This document shows positions 34,237 to 43,901 of a stretch of DNA of 64,000 nucleotides, one piece after another. Every line of letters begins with the position of its first letter. Position 1 is the stretch's first letter. A program made the translations under genes and the position numbers. Under the pieces are notes generated by a model that had not been told where the DNA came from, did no database searches, and saw nothing but the letters and a program-made list of their open reading frames with translations. The DNA is from Planctomycetota bacterium. GTDB taxonomy: Bacteria; Planctomycetota; UBA8742; UBA2392. Location: assembly GCA_019186845.1 (NCBI GenBank), contig JABARW010000012.1, positions 1-64,000 on the forward strand, written 5' to 3'.

Positions 34237-34890
34237 TCACAGCGCCTTGTGGACGATGCCAGAAATCAGCGCCCCGGTGTGCTGCACGCTATTCATCAAA
34301 ACGATGCGCGGCACCCACAGATCGCGCACGCGGCTGACTTCGAGACAATTGACCGCTGTCGGGTCCTGCTTGAAGCGCCAGAAGCTGGAAAGCGGCGCCT
34401 CACTGGCCCAGCACAGCAGCGTCTTGTTGGTGGCATCGTGGGCCGCCACCAGCACGGTCTGGCCCGCGTGCTTCTCGGCGATGGCCGTGAGCGCGGCCAC
34501 GGCGCGGGCCTGCACCTCGGAAAGGCGCTCGCCCCCCGGCATCTGCACCGTGTGCGGCCAGTGCTTCCAGGCATCAAACTCGTTGGGCCAGTTCTGCTCG
34601 ACCTCGGAGGCAAGCTTGCCCTCCCAGTCGCCGTGGTTGATTTCGGCCAGCCCCGGCAGGGCCGTCACCTCGAGCTTGCGCCCGTCACACACCATGCGCG
34701 CTGTTTCCTGCGCCCGCGCAAGCTGGGAAGCATAGGCGGCATCCAGCCCCACGGCCGCCAGCCCCAGCGCCAGGCGCCGCGCCTGCTCGCGACCGTTGTC
34801 GTTGAGCGGAATGTCCAGCTTGCCCTGATAGCGGCCCTCGCGGTTCCACTGGGTTTCGCCGTGCCGCACCAGGATGATGGTCGTCGTCAT
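34237..34890 (-). CDS. Histidine-phosphatase-superfamily enzyme, candidate phosphoserine phosphatase
   Basis: This 217-residue protein of the phosphoglycerate-mutase-like fold has catalytic His in LVRHGETQWN (residues 7-16), the second Arg in ASQLARAQETA, Glu in LPGLAEINHGDWEGK and His in TVLVAAHDATNK. Metal-independent phosphoserine phosphatases of Hydrogenobacter thermophilus belong to this superfamily. Its start follows the serA stop by one base, so the two are translationally coupled. The window shows no HAD-type SerB, hence phosphoserine phosphatase is a good hypothesis. Cofactor-dependent mutase or alpha-ribazole phosphatase are alternatives. Confidence 0.75.
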   Translation of the reverse strand: MTTTIILVRHGETQWNREGRYQGKLDIPLNDNGREQARRLALGLAAVGLDAAYASQLARAQETARMVCDGRKLEVTALPGLAEINHGDWEGKLASEVEQNWPNEFDAWKHWPHTVQMPGGERLSEVQARAVAALTAIAEKHAGQTVLVAAHDATNKTLLCWASEAPLSSFWRFKQDPTAVNCLEVSRVRDLWVPRIVLMNSVQHTGALISGIVHKAL

Positions 34891-34891
34891 G

Positions 34892-36487
34892 TCAGGCCCT
34901 CGTCAGGTCCACGGCGTGCACGCTGTTCACATCCTGCAGCGCCCGCAGCCGGGCCACCAGTTCCTGCGAGGGCGCGCTGTCCACGGCCACTACGGCCAGG
35001 GCGCGCTCGCGCGATTGACCGCGCCCGAGATGAAAGCGCGCGATATTGACCCCGCTCTCGCCGACCAGCGTGCCGATGCGGCCAATCACGCCCGGCTTGT
35101 CGTTGTTGGTCAGCCACAACATGTGCCCTTCCAGCAGGGCCTCCACGCGCACGCCGCCAAAGGACACGATGCGCGGATCGTTGTTGCCGTACAGCGTGGC
35201 CGTGGCCTCGAGGCTGGCCTGCCCCTGCCCCAGGCGCACACTGATGGAGCTGGCAAAGTCGCGCGGCGTGTCGCAGCGCTGCTCCGTCACGGAGATGCCG
35301 CGCCGCCTGGCGACATCCAGGGCGTTGATCAAGTTGGCGCTGTCCGTCTCGCGCGAGAGAAGGCCCGCCATCAGGGCGCGGCTGAGCATGCCGGTCTCGA
35401 AGCGGGCGACCTCGCCATCGTAGCTCAGCGCCACCTGGTCGAGGGCGTTATCGCAGGTGGCCGCCAGCACCTCGCCAAAGCGCCGCGCCAGCGTCAGCCA
35501 GGGCTTGATCTGGGCGAAGCGCTCGGCGCTCAGCGAGGGCAGGTTGACCGCCCCGGAGATCGCCCCGGTCAGGAGATAGTCGCTCACGGCCTTGCAGATG
35601 ATCTCCGCCACGTGCTCCTGCGCGTCCACCGTGCTGGCGCCGAGGTGCGGCGTGCACACCACGCGGGGGTGGCGCACCAGCGGGTGATCCCCGGCCGGCG
35701 GCTCCTGTTCAAAGACATCGAGGGCCGCACCGGCGCACTTGCCGCTGTTGAGAGCCTCCAGCAGCGCGGCTTCATCAATCAGGCCTCCGCGCGCGCAATT
35801 GATGACGCGCACGCCATGCTTGGCCAGCTCAAAAGCGCGGCGGCCGATGATGCCCCGGGTTTTCTCGTTCAGCGGCGTGTGCACAGTCAGGAAATCCGAC
35901 GCGGCAATGACCTCGTCGAGGGAAGCCAGCTTCAGGCCAAGGGCGCGGGCGCGCTCCTCAGTCACGAAGGGGTCGAAGGCCAGCACCTGCATGTGCAGCC
36001 CGCGGGCACGCTCGGCCACGACCGCGCCAATCTGGCCCAGGCCCACGATGCCAAGCGTCTTGCCGGACAGCTCGACGCCCACAAAGCTCTTGCGGTCAAA
36101 CACGCCCTGCGCCAGGCGCGCGTTGGCCTGCGGCACGTGGCGCGCCAGGGCAAACATCAAGGCCAGGGTGTGCTCCGCGGCAGTGACCGTGTTGCCGCCG
36201 GGGGCATTGAGCACGGCAATGCCGCGCGAGGTCGCGGCCTCGACGTCAATGTTATCCACGCCCGATCCCGCTCGTCCGATCACGCGCAGACCGCGGGTGT
36301 GTTCGAGCACCTGGCGCGTGAGCTTGCTCTCGCTGCGCACAATCACGGCATCAGCTCCGGCCAGCGCCTTGGCCAGCGCCTCGCCGTTGAGGGGTTCGCT
36401 GACGACCACGTCAAATTGCGGCTGCTGCCGCAGCAGGTCCAGTCCGCCCCTGTCCAGCGCGGCGGAAACGAAAATGCGGTAAGCCAT
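34892..36487 (-). CDS. serA: D-3-phosphoglycerate dehydrogenase
   Basis: First committed enzyme of serine biosynthesis, oxidising 3-phosphoglycerate with NAD. The 531 residues show the long-form layout. The substrate-binding and NAD-binding domains include GRAGSGVDNIDVEAATSRG, nucleotide motif LGIVGLGQIG, INCARGGLIDEAALLEAL (Arg) and VCTPHLGASTVDAQE (His). An intervening ASB domain contains LLTGAISGAVNLPS. A C-terminal ACT domain includes NDKPGVIGRIGTLVGESGVNIARF, for serine feedback. It is upstream of and coupled to the histidine-phosphatase gene; a terminator separates it from the gene before. Confidence 0.94.
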   Translation of the reverse strand: MAYRIFVSAALDRGGLDLLRQQPQFDVVVSEPLNGEALAKALAGADAVIVRSESKLTRQVLEHTRGLRVIGRAGSGVDNIDVEAATSRGIAVLNAPGGNTVTAAEHTLALMFALARHVPQANARLAQGVFDRKSFVGVELSGKTLGIVGLGQIGAVVAERARGLHMQVLAFDPFVTEERARALGLKLASLDEVIAASDFLTVHTPLNEKTRGIIGRRAFELAKHGVRVINCARGGLIDEAALLEALNSGKCAGAALDVFEQEPPAGDHPLVRHPRVVCTPHLGASTVDAQEHVAEIICKAVSDYLLTGAISGAVNLPSLSAERFAQIKPWLTLARRFGEVLAATCDNALDQVALSYDGEVARFETGMLSRALMAGLLSRETDSANLINALDVARRRGISVTEQRCDTPRDFASSISVRLGQGQASLEATATLYGNNDPRIVSFGGVRVEALLEGHMLWLTNNDKPGVIGRIGTLVGESGVNIARFHLGRGQSRERALAVVAVDSAPSQELVARLRALQDVNSVHAVDLTRA

Positions 36488-36530
36488 GCACCATCCCCTG
36501 TCGCTGAAGTGGCGGTGCCGAGGTTAGCAA

Positions 36531-36564
36531 AAGGCGCGCGGCGGCAGGAAGCCTGCCGCCGCGC
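36531..36564 (-). terminator. Rho-independent terminator upstream of serA (minus strand)
   Basis: Read on the minus strand, GCGCGGCGGCAGG (36564-36552), CTT, CCTGCCGCCGCGC (36548-36536) is a perfect 13-bp stem. It is followed by GCCTTTTG. It lies 18 bases after the stop of the 119-residue gene at 36582 and should stop transcription from the aminotransferase unit before serA. Confidence 0.75.
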
Positions 36565-36581
36565 CCGAGTGCCGCGCGTTT

Positions 36582-36941
36582 CTAGTTTGCGCCGTTGGCC
36601 GCTTCCTCGGCCTCGGCCCCGGCTTCGGAATCCTGCGCCGTGGTGAACTCGAGTTCCCAGGGCTCGCTCTCGCCGTACTGGGCCAGGGTGAGCTTCTCGA
36701 TCATGGCAGAAGACTCGAGGTCCGCGCCCCAGCTCACGCGCTCGACAGTGTCCTGGCGCGCCACCAGCTCCGTCACGCCGGGGCTGTCCTTGGCGTAGGG
36801 CGCCACGTCGAGCGACTTCTTCAATTCCTCAAACGCGTCTCCCGGCACGAGAATGCCGTAGTGCCAGGGGTCGTCACGCTTCAAGTCGTTGATCGTGCCC
36901 GCCAGTTCGCCGTCAATGTAGATGTTGGTCTGCTCGCTCAT
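36582..36941 (-). CDS. Small acidic hypothetical protein
   Basis: This 119-residue protein starts MSEQTNIYIDGELAGTINDL and has a beta-alpha character, many acidic residues and a low-complexity Glu/Ala tail (SEAGAEAEEAANGAN). No signal peptide or transmembrane segment is visible. It lies 12 bases after the aminotransferase stop on the same strand and ends at a terminator, so the two form one transcript. The family is not recognised. Its acidic, small, cytosolic nature could suit an accessory or binding protein of the adjacent enzyme, but nothing in the sequence shows this. Confidence 0.6.
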   Translation of the reverse strand: MSEQTNIYIDGELAGTINDLKRDDPWHYGILVPGDAFEELKKSLDVAPYAKDSPGVTELVARQDTVERVSWGADLESSAMIEKLTLAQYGESEPWELEFTTAQDSEAGAEAEEAANGAN

Positions 36942-36953
36942 CGGTGTGCCTTC

Positions 36954-38108
36954 TCAGTGTGTGGCCGTAAGTTTGCGGTATTGCGCCTGCGCCGCCGCCA
37001 GCGCCTTGCCTGACTCGAAGCTGTGCCCCAGCCCCAGGAGTACGTCTTCCAGGGCGCCGATCAATCCCAGCGCCTCCATGTAATCGTAATAGCCAAGATG
37101 AGCCAAGCGGAACACACGATTCTTTAAATCATCTTGTCCGTCCGCGATGATAGCTCCGTGACGCTCCTTCATGCGCTTGATGATTTTTCCGCTGCCCAAC
37201 GCCGCCGGCGCGCAGACTGCCGTCACACTGTCCGAGGGTGCCTGCGAGAAAATTTCCAGCCCGATGGCCTTCATGGCCTCGCGCGTCATGGACGCCAGCA
37301 CCGAAGCATTGCGCCAGAGGTTCTCCACCCCCAGCTGCCGCACCCAGGCCAGGCTCGCCGCCAAAGCCGCCACCAGGCTGATGGCCGGCGTAAACGCAGT
37401 CTGGAATTCCTTCTGGGCCTTGGCCTCGCGCGCGAAATCAAAGTAGTAGCGCGGCGTACTCACTCCCTGCATCAGCTTTTCCGCCTTCTCGCTGATGCTC
37501 ACGAAGGCCAGGCCCGGCGGCATGGCCAGCGCCTTCTGGCTGCCGCACACCACGAGGTCCAGCCCCCAGTCATCGGTGCGGACTTCGTGGGCGCCGATCC
37601 AGGTAATCGCATCCACACAGATCACGCACTGGGGGCGCTCGCGCACCAGCGCCGCAATCTCGCGCACCGGGTGCACCGTCGCCGTGCTGCTTTCACTGCC
37701 CTGCACGAACACCGCGCGGCACTGGGGCGCTTGATCCAGCGCCTGCTTCACGGCTGAAACGCTGACGGCCTGCCCGTCGGCCAGCTTGAGTTCGTGGACC
37801 TTCGCGCCGAAGGTGCGGTTCATTTTCGTCCAGCGCTCTCCGAACTTGCCCGCGTTGACGCAGATCACCTCGTCGCCCGGCCGCACCAGGTTGACCACGC
37901 AGGCCTCAAGGCCGCCCGTGCCCGAAGCCGAGAACATGAGCACGTCGCGCCGCGTCTGGAACAGGTGCTTGAGGCCCTCGCGCACCTGCTTGAACAGCTC
38001 GATAAAGGCGTCGGTGCGGTGATGCATGGACGCCGCCGCCTGCGCCAGTGCCGCTTCAGGCAAGAGGGCGGTAGGACCGGGTGTCAGCACGCGGGGCTTG
38101 ATAACCAT
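36954..38108 (-). CDS. Class V aminotransferase (serine/alanine-glyoxylate type)
   Basis: This 384-residue PLP enzyme has the lysine in CGSQKALAMPPGLAF, the phosphate-binding loop in FSASGTGGLEACV, and ICVDAITWIGAHEV with its PLP-ring aspartate. It begins KPRVLTPGPTALLPE as class V members do. Close relatives are annotated as serine-pyruvate or alanine-glyoxylate aminotransferase, and some act as phosphoserine aminotransferase. With serA just downstream on the same strand, a SerC-like role, making phosphoserine from 3-phosphohydroxypyruvate, is the natural reading. ATG 38108 is preferred over 38153, which adds 15 unrelated residues. Confidence 0.82.
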   Translation of the reverse strand: MVIKPRVLTPGPTALLPEAALAQAAASMHHRTDAFIELFKQVREGLKHLFQTRRDVLMFSASGTGGLEACVVNLVRPGDEVICVNAGKFGERWTKMNRTFGAKVHELKLADGQAVSVSAVKQALDQAPQCRAVFVQGSESSTATVHPVREIAALVRERPQCVICVDAITWIGAHEVRTDDWGLDLVVCGSQKALAMPPGLAFVSISEKAEKLMQGVSTPRYYFDFAREAKAQKEFQTAFTPAISLVAALAASLAWVRQLGVENLWRNASVLASMTREAMKAIGLEIFSQAPSDSVTAVCAPAALGSGKIIKRMKERHGAIIADGQDDLKNRVFRLAHLGYYDYMEALGLIGALEDVLLGLGHSFESGKALAAAQAQYRKLTATH

Positions 38109-38269
38109 GGGCGTGGCTCCGTAGCCGCAAACCGGCGCGAGTATGCCGCGCATTCAAACAGATGCAATTGAGCGGCCGTGCCAAAGCCGGATTTGCGGCA
38201 ACAAGGGCGCCCCGGCCTGCGTTATAATCGGGGCTGGAATTGCAGGTGCCCCAAAAGGAATCACAGGCC

Positions 38270-40288
38270 ATGACGCCGCTGCAACGAGAACTCAAACGCT
38301 TCTACCTGCGGCTTTCGCTGCGCACGGCGAGCTATGCGGCGCTTTGGGGCCTGGTGCTGGCGTTGCCCGTGGTCATTGCCGCGCCCTGGTTGAGGGATTG
38401 GTATGGCTTTCCGGACTACTGGACGACCATGGCCATTCCCGTGGTGCTGCCGGCGCTGTACGCGGCTATCGTGCTTTTCATCAAGCCGCCTGAGCGCGAG
38501 CAGGTGCTGGCCGCCGACCACTGGTTTGGCCGCACTGGCGCCATCGTGAGCGCCTATGAGCTTGAACGCGCACGACCCGGCGACCCCTTTGTTGAACCGG
38601 TGAGCCGACAGGCGCAGAGCCTGATGCACGACCGCCCCCTGCCCGAGCCCCGCTGGCTGAGGCGCCTTGTGGCCGCCATGGTGCTTCTGCTTCTGCTCAC
38701 GCCGCTTTCGCGCTGGGCCCATGCCCAGCTTGAGGAGAACCGCAAGGAATCCGAGAAGGAGAAGCAGGCCAAGAAGCCCGAGGTCAAACCCCAGGACGCC
38801 GAGCAGATCGCGAAGTCCGCGGGCAGCACGGCCGAAAAATCGAAGGCGGCAGGGGCCCGTCAGCAGGAAAAGCTGGCCGAAGATATCGAGGAAGCGGCCC
38901 GCCGCGCCCAGAGCGGCGCCGACGACAAAGAACGGGCCATGCGCGACGCCAACGCCCTGGCCGACCGCGCCAAGGCGCAAGCCGACGGCCAGAAGGACCG
39001 CCAGGCCGCCCGCGACGCCATGAAATCCAGCGAGGCCACCCGCGAGCTGGCGGAGGCCATCGAGAGCAACGACCCGCGCCGCATTGAAGAGGCCGCGAAG
39101 CGAGCCGCCGAAGAGGTTCACCGTCCCGACGGCGAAGTAGACACCGCTGCCGCCAAGGAACTGAGCGAGGCCATCGACAAGGCTCGCGCCAAGGCACCCA
39201 ACGACCCCTGGCTCAAACGCGCGGCTGAAGCTGTGCAGGCCGAACTGGGCAAGGCGCGCAAGGACGCGAAGTCAGCCCAGGAGCGCCAGGCGGCCGAAGA
39301 GAAGGCGCTGCGCGAGCGCATGAAAAGGGGCGGCGCCGACGAGTCCGAGATCCGCAAGGCGCTGGAAGACCTCCAGAAGGAGTTCCGCGACAAGTCGGCC
39401 GTGGACGCCCAGGAGTTGCGCAAGGCCCTCGAGGAACTGGCCAAGGCAGCCGACCCCAAACGCGACATTGACCCCAGCGGCAAACGCGCCGAGGAACTGC
39501 GCAAGCAGCTCGAGAAGGGCGAAATCACCCCCGAGCAGGCTAAAGAGCTGGTCGAACTTGCACGGGAACTGGCCCGCAAGAACAAGATCGACGCCGAAAC
39601 CCTGCGCGAGATGATCCGGCGCGGCAAGGAATTCGAAGGCATGGAGGAGGCGGCCAAGCGCATCGTGGAGGAAGCGCGCGCCGAAGGCATGAAGCCCGAA
39701 GACGTGCCCGAGTGGGCCAAGAACGCCATTCCTGAAGAGTGGCGCCAAGCGGCTGAGGAAATGGCCCGCGAAGCCGGCCGACAGGGCCAACCCCGTGAAG
39801 GCAAGCCTGGCGAAGGCAATCCCGGTGAGGGTCAACCCCGTGAAGGCAAGCCCGGTGAAGGCCAACCCCGTGAAGGCAAGCCCGGCGAGGGTCAACCCCG
39901 TGAGGGCAAGCCCGGTGAAGGCCAACCCGGTGAAGGCAAGCCCGGCGATGGCCAACCCGGCGAGGGCAAGCCCGGCGAGGGCCAACCCGGCGAGGGCAGC
40001 GGCCCTGACCGAGGCCGCGGCGGCGGCTCCAGCGAAGGCCGCGGTATAGGCGACCACGGCATCCGCAAGGAAGGAGTGGACGTCAAGGACACGGGCGTGG
40101 GCGAAAAGGACCCCAACAGCAAAGAGAAGGATCTCGACACCAAGCGTGCCGAAGAAGAGCGCGCCCGTCGTGAAGCCACGGGCCGCAAGGGCAGTGCTGA
40201 CGACGTCAACACCAAGGAAGAGCTGGACCGTCTGCCCCGCCGCTATCGCGACGCGGCCCGCAAGTATTTTGAGCGTGAGAACAAGTAA
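38270..40288 (+). CDS. Membrane-anchored coiled-coil protein with GQPRE-type pentapeptide repeats
   Basis: This 672-residue protein has two N-terminal transmembrane helices (about 19-41 and 57-76) with a third at about 135-153. A long Lys/Glu/Ala-rich coiled-coil follows (about 155-500), then fourteen pentapeptides (506-575) and a charged tail. No enzymatic motif is seen. It resembles the very large coiled-coil membrane proteins, DUF4175-like, that are common in planctomycetes and often encoded with MoxR/DUF58/vWA genes. ATG 38270 is preferred over 38240. A TATAAT at 38223-38228 upstream could be a -10 box, with no convincing -35. A scaffold or envelope structure role is a guess. Confidence 0.6.
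   Translation: MTPLQRELKRFYLRLSLRTASYAALWGLVLALPVVIAAPWLRDWYGFPDYWTTMAIPVVLPALYAAIVLFIKPPEREQVLAADHWFGRTGAIVSAYELERARPGDPFVEPVSRQAQSLMHDRPLPEPRWLRRLVAAMVLLLLLTPLSRWAHAQLEENRKESEKEKQAKKPEVKPQDAEQIAKSAGSTAEKSKAAGARQQEKLAEDIEEAARRAQSGADDKERAMRDANALADRAKAQADGQKDRQAARDAMKSSEATRELAEAIESNDPRRIEEAAKRAAEEVHRPDGEVDTAAAKELSEAIDKARAKAPNDPWLKRAAEAVQAELGKARKDAKSAQERQAAEEKALRERMKRGGADESEIRKALEDLQKEFRDKSAVDAQELRKALEELAKAADPKRDIDPSGKRAEELRKQLEKGEITPEQAKELVELARELARKNKIDAETLREMIRRGKEFEGMEEAAKRIVEEARAEGMKPEDVPEWAKNAIPEEWRQAAEEMAREAGRQGQPREGKPGEGNPGEGQPREGKPGEGQPREGKPGEGQPREGKPGEGQPGEGKPGDGQPGEGKPGEGQPGEGSGPDRGRGGGSSEGRGIGDHGIRKEGVDVKDTGVGEKDPNSKEKDLDTKRAEEERARREATGRKGSADDVNTKEELDRLPRRYRDAARKYFERENK
39785..39994 (+). 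repeat. Fourteen tandem 15-bp repeats encoding pentapeptides
   Basis: The units alternate GQP(R/G)E and GKPG(E/D), with one GNPGE, 70 residues in all. The nucleotide copies are near-identical in blocks of 30 bp, which points to recent slippage or unequal crossover. The Gly-x-Pro spacing gives an extended, highly charged flexible arm rather than a collagen helix, since the period is five, not three. Confidence 0.9.
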
Positions 40289-40363
40289 CGGGGCCGCGGC
40301 CCCGCCATGTGGTCGTTTCTGTCGTGGGCGCGGCTAACATGGTTCGCCCGACAGGAACCGCCC

Positions 40364-42622
40364 ATGCCCCAGCGCCCCTTCAAACTCGTAACCGAACAGG
40401 TGCCGCGCGGCGACCAGCCCCGCGCCATCGAACAGCTTGTGCGGGGTCTCCACGAGGGTGCCCGCTACCAGACGCTGCTGGGCGTCACGGGCTCGGGCAA
40501 GACCTTCTCTGTGGCCAGCGTCATCGCACAGGTCAACCGCCCCACGCTGATCATGGCGCCCAACAAGACTCTGGCCGCCCAGCTCTTCGGCGAGTTCAAG
40601 AAGCTCTTTCCTGAAAACGCCGTCGAGTACTTCGTCAGCTATTACGACTACTACCGGCCCGAGGCCTACGTGCCCCAGACCGATGTTTACATCGAGAAAG
40701 ACAGCGCCATCAATGACCGCATCGACCGTCTGCGCCACAGCGCCACGCGCAGCCTGCTCGACCGCCAGGACGTCATCATCGTGGCCAGCGTCTCGTGCAT
40801 CTTCGGCCTGGGCTCGCCCGAGGCCTACGAAGGCGCCCTGCTCTACGCCGAGAAGGGCGTCCCCCTGACGCGCAAGGAGGCCATCGGCAAGCTCACGGAA
40901 ATCCAGTACACCCGCAACGACATGGACCTCGGGCGCGGCACCTACCGTACGCGCGGCGACGTGCTGGACGTCTTTCCCGTCTATGAAGACAGCAAGGTCC
41001 TGCGCTTCGAGTTCTTCGGCGAAGAGCTCGACGGCATCTACGAAATCGACCCCCTCACTGGCGAAGTGCTGGGCACGCTGGATAAGGTCACCGTTTATCC
41101 GGCCACCCACTACGTGACACCCAAGAAGAAGTTCGACGCCGCGCTCGCGGACATCCGGGCGGAGCTGGCGCAGCAGGTGGAGTACTTCAAGACGAAGGGG
41201 AAACTGCTGGAGGCACAGCGGCTGGAGCAGCGCACGAAGTACGACCTCGAGCTGCTGGAGGAAATCGGCACCTGCAAGGGCATCGAGAATTACTCGAGGC
41301 ACTTTGAGCGGCGGCCGGCCGGCAGCACGCCTCCCACCCTGATGAACTACCTGCCCAAGAATGCGCTGATCGTGCTGGATGAGAGCCACGTGACCGTGCC
41401 GCAGATCGGCGGCATGTATCGCGGCGACCGCGCGCGCAAGGAGACGCTGGTGGAATTCGGCTTCCGGATGCCCAGCGCCCTCGATAACCGCCCCCTGACC
41501 TTCCAGGAGTTCGAGCAGATCGAGCGCCAGACGATTTTTGTCAGCGCCACGCCCGGCCCCTATGAACTCGAGAAGAGCGTGGGCCGCGTCATCGAGCAGA
41601 TTGTGCGGCCCACGGGTTTGATCGACCCTGAAATCACGGTCAAACCCGCCAAGGGCCAGATCGACGACGTGCTGGACGAACTCAGGCCCGTGATCGCGCG
41701 CAACGAACGCGCCCTCGTCTGCACGCTCACCAAGCGCATGGCAGAAGAGTTGAGCGACTACCTGAAATCCCTGGACATCCGCGTGCGCTACCTCCACAGC
41801 GACATCGACACGCTGGAGCGCACCGAAATCCTGCGCGACCTGCGCAAGGGGGAGTTCGACGTGCTGGTGGGCATCAACCTGCTGCGCGAAGGCCTCGACC
41901 TGCCGGAGGTCAGCCTCATGGCCATCCTCGACGCCGACAAGGAAGGCTACCTGCGCTCGCAGCGCTCCCTGATCCAGATGGTGGGCCGTGCCGCGCGCAA
42001 CGTGAATGGCCGCGTGATCTTCTACGCCGACACCATGACCGACTCCATGAAACGCACCATCGAGGAAACCAACCGCAGGCGCCGCCTGCAGCAGGAATAC
42101 AACCGTCAGAACAACATCACGCCCACGACCATCATTAACCGCATCGATGACGTGCTGCAGAGCGTGTTCGAGGCCGACTACGTCACGGTAGACAAGGAAC
42201 TGCCCAGCATCTGGGACTGGAGCAATACCAAGGGCGGTCTGAAGGTGGGCGAGAAGTCCGGCAAGGGCGGCAAGAAAGCGCTGCACAGCGAGCGCGCCTA
42301 CGCCCACGGCCATGACAACACGCCCGGCAGCTTTGACCCCGGCAGCCAGGGGCGCAATTACGCTACCAAACGCGCCCTGCGCGCAGCCGAGGAGGCCGGC
42401 GCGCTGGAGGGGCGCAAGGCGCGCATGAGACTTCTGGAGGGCGGCGGCGAGGCGCCCGCGGGGGCCGTAGCCCGGGAGGTGAGCCCCGGGGAAGTGCCGA
42501 AGCTGATCGCACAGATCGAGAAGGAAATGTACGCGGCAGCCAAGGCCCTGGATTTCGAACGCGCCGCCCTGCTGCGCGACGAGATCAAGGCCCTGCAGAA
42601 GATCGAACTGGGCATTCAGTAG
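40364..42622 (+). CDS. uvrB: Excinuclease ABC subunit B
   Basis: This 752-residue DNA repair helicase has Walker [11 protein letters not shown], the beta-hairpin region [26 protein letters not shown] in [12 protein letters not shown], helicase motif V/VI in [15 protein letters not shown] and [12 protein letters not shown], and the C-terminal UVR/UvrC-binding domain ([28 protein letters not shown]). It cuts damaged DNA with UvrA and UvrC. A Lys/Gly-rich insert of about 60 residues ([12 protein letters not shown]...) lies before the UVR domain, making it longer than the usual 670. ATG 40364 is the appropriate start. Confidence 0.95.
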   Translation: MPQRPFKLVTEQVPRGDQPRAIEQLVRGLHEGARYQTLLGVTGSGKTFSVASVIAQVNRPTLIMAPNKTLAAQLFGEFKKLFPENAVEYFVSYYDYYRPEAYVPQTDVYIEKDSAINDRIDRLRHSATRSLLDRQDVIIVASVSCIFGLGSPEAYEGALLYAEKGVPLTRKEAIGKLTEIQYTRNDMDLGRGTYRTRGDVLDVFPVYEDSKVLRFEFFGEELDGIYEIDPLTGEVLGTLDKVTVYPATHYVTPKKKFDAALADIRAELAQQVEYFKTKGKLLEAQRLEQRTKYDLELLEEIGTCKGIENYSRHFERRPAGSTPPTLMNYLPKNALIVLDESHVTVPQIGGMYRGDRARKETLVEFGFRMPSALDNRPLTFQEFEQIERQTIFVSATPGPYELEKSVGRVIEQIVRPTGLIDPEITVKPAKGQIDDVLDELRPVIARNERALVCTLTKRMAEELSDYLKSLDIRVRYLHSDIDTLERTEILRDLRKGEFDVLVGINLLREGLDLPEVSLMAILDADKEGYLRSQRSLIQMVGRAARNVNGRVIFYADTMTDSMKRTIEETNRRRRLQQEYNRQNNITPTTIINRIDDVLQSVFEADYVTVDKELPSIWDWSNTKGGLKVGEKSGKGGKKALHSERAYAHGHDNTPGSFDPGSQGRNYATKRALRAAEEAGALEGRKARMRLLEGGGEAPAGAVAREVSPGEVPKLIAQIEKEMYAAAKALDFERAALLRDEIKALQKIELGIQ

Positions 42623-42703
42623 TGACCAACCACGCGGGCCGTAGAATGCACAAGCATGCGGAAGGATATGGCGCAACGACCGCGAAATCTGGGAGCTATG
42701 CGT

Positions 42704-43753
42704 ATGACTGAACAGAACGTGGTGAGCGCATATTCGCAGTACCTCATGTCCGTTCAAGATCTGTTGCGCAACGTCAACCTTGATGAACACTTTGAAGCTA
42801 CTTCTTTGACTCAAGTGGCGATCACTTTTGGCCACTACACCGAAGAGTCGCGTCTGCTGTTTCCGACGCTTTTCTTAACTAACAACTACAACCTGCTTGC
42901 AAGACGTGTGAAGGCGGAAACCTTGATCAAGATCTGGGAAGGCAAGAATGCGGACTTGAACTTGCTGCAACTTGTCAAGACTGGTGCCCCGCTTGCAGAC
43001 AACGGGTGGTCGTTGATATGCGGGTTAGCAGAGCAGGAGCACTACTTCTTTGGGCTATTCCGTCCAAGAGCAGTTCCAACCGAGGCCGCAGTTGAGTTAA
43101 CAATGCTGGACAATGGACAAGAGCCGGCACAGACCATCGTTGTGAGAAACGCTGGCTCAAGAACAACGCGATTACTTTCTTCGACCGGTCAAGAGTTGGT
43201 TCTCGATAGTCGTCCGTCTGCTGCATCCATGAAGCGCGAGCGCGAGGTTATTGAGCAATTTGTTAAAGTATGCACGAGCGGCGTTGAAATGAAACACCGT
43301 GAGATCTCCGCGAACTGTTTGAGCGCGGCAATGGATGTAGCAATGCGCAGCGACCACGGGTTTCTTGCAATAGTGGTAGATAATGGCGCGGCGCTGCCGG
43401 TCATATTCAACGACTTTGCGCGACTTGATCCCGCCATTGAATATCAGCAGTTAGCGCTGCGCCTGTCCCGCGTTAATCAGTATGACGAATTTGCGACCGT
43501 CTCCGGCGAGATATCATTGCTTTCGTCAATGCTCTGGTCTGATGGAGCAGTCGTTCTGAACCCACGCGCAATGGTTATTGCTTTCAACGCGTTTGCAAAG
43601 GTTGTCGTGGCTGAACCACGTGATAAACGGATCCGCCATGCGGGTGGCGCCAGGAAACGGGCTTTCGAGGCCGTTAGGAAAGATCCAAATTCGGAGTTCC
43701 GTGGTGCACTGCTCCGCTCTTCAGATGGAGGGATGGACTTTTGGATTCCGTGA
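42704..43753 (+). CDS. AT-richer island gene, possible DisA/DAC-like nucleotide-binding protein
   Basis: This 349-residue protein starts at ATG 42704 with GGGAG 8 bases upstream; other ATGs at 42656 and 42698 are less well placed. No signal peptide is seen. The C-terminal 75 residues contain SDGAVVLN and GARKRAFEAVRKD, whose order and spacing echo the DGA and RHR motifs of diadenylate cyclase domains (here R-K-R), followed by RGALLRSSDGGMDFW. The N-terminal 200 residues are of unknown fold; putative sensor domains named DACN* accompany such cyclases. The codon use is strikingly less GC-rich than uvrB upstream, a sign of recent transfer. The DAC assignment is tentative. Confidence 0.45.
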   Translation: MTEQNVVSAYSQYLMSVQDLLRNVNLDEHFEATSLTQVAITFGHYTEESRLLFPTLFLTNNYNLLARRVKAETLIKIWEGKNADLNLLQLVKTGAPLADNGWSLICGLAEQEHYFFGLFRPRAVPTEAAVELTMLDNGQEPAQTIVVRNAGSRTTRLLSSTGQELVLDSRPSAASMKREREVIEQFVKVCTSGVEMKHREISANCLSAAMDVAMRSDHGFLAIVVDNGAALPVIFNDFARLDPAIEYQQLALRLSRVNQYDEFATVSGEISLLSSMLWSDGAVVLNPRAMVIAFNAFAKVVVAEPRDKRIRHAGGARKRAFEAVRKDPNSEFRGALLRSSDGGMDFWIP

Positions 43754-43901
43754 TTTGGGGTAGCGCATTACAAAGTCAATCTCACGCAGAGGGTGCACAC
43801 CTACAATTGTCAGCTTTGGCGGCCTTTGCGGCCTAGGCGCGTGATTGTCGTTCATGTAAACGGAGCCCCATCGCTAGCGCGAAGGGTTCTGGGGGTTTCC
43901 G

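Noticed and set aside
39785..39994. Direct repeats as a CRISPR array
   Set aside because: The 15-bp units are contiguous, in frame and without spacers; they encode pentapeptides.
40334..42835. An 833-codon open frame on the minus strand
   Set aside because: It is the exact shadow of uvrB, whose motifs are complete on the plus strand.
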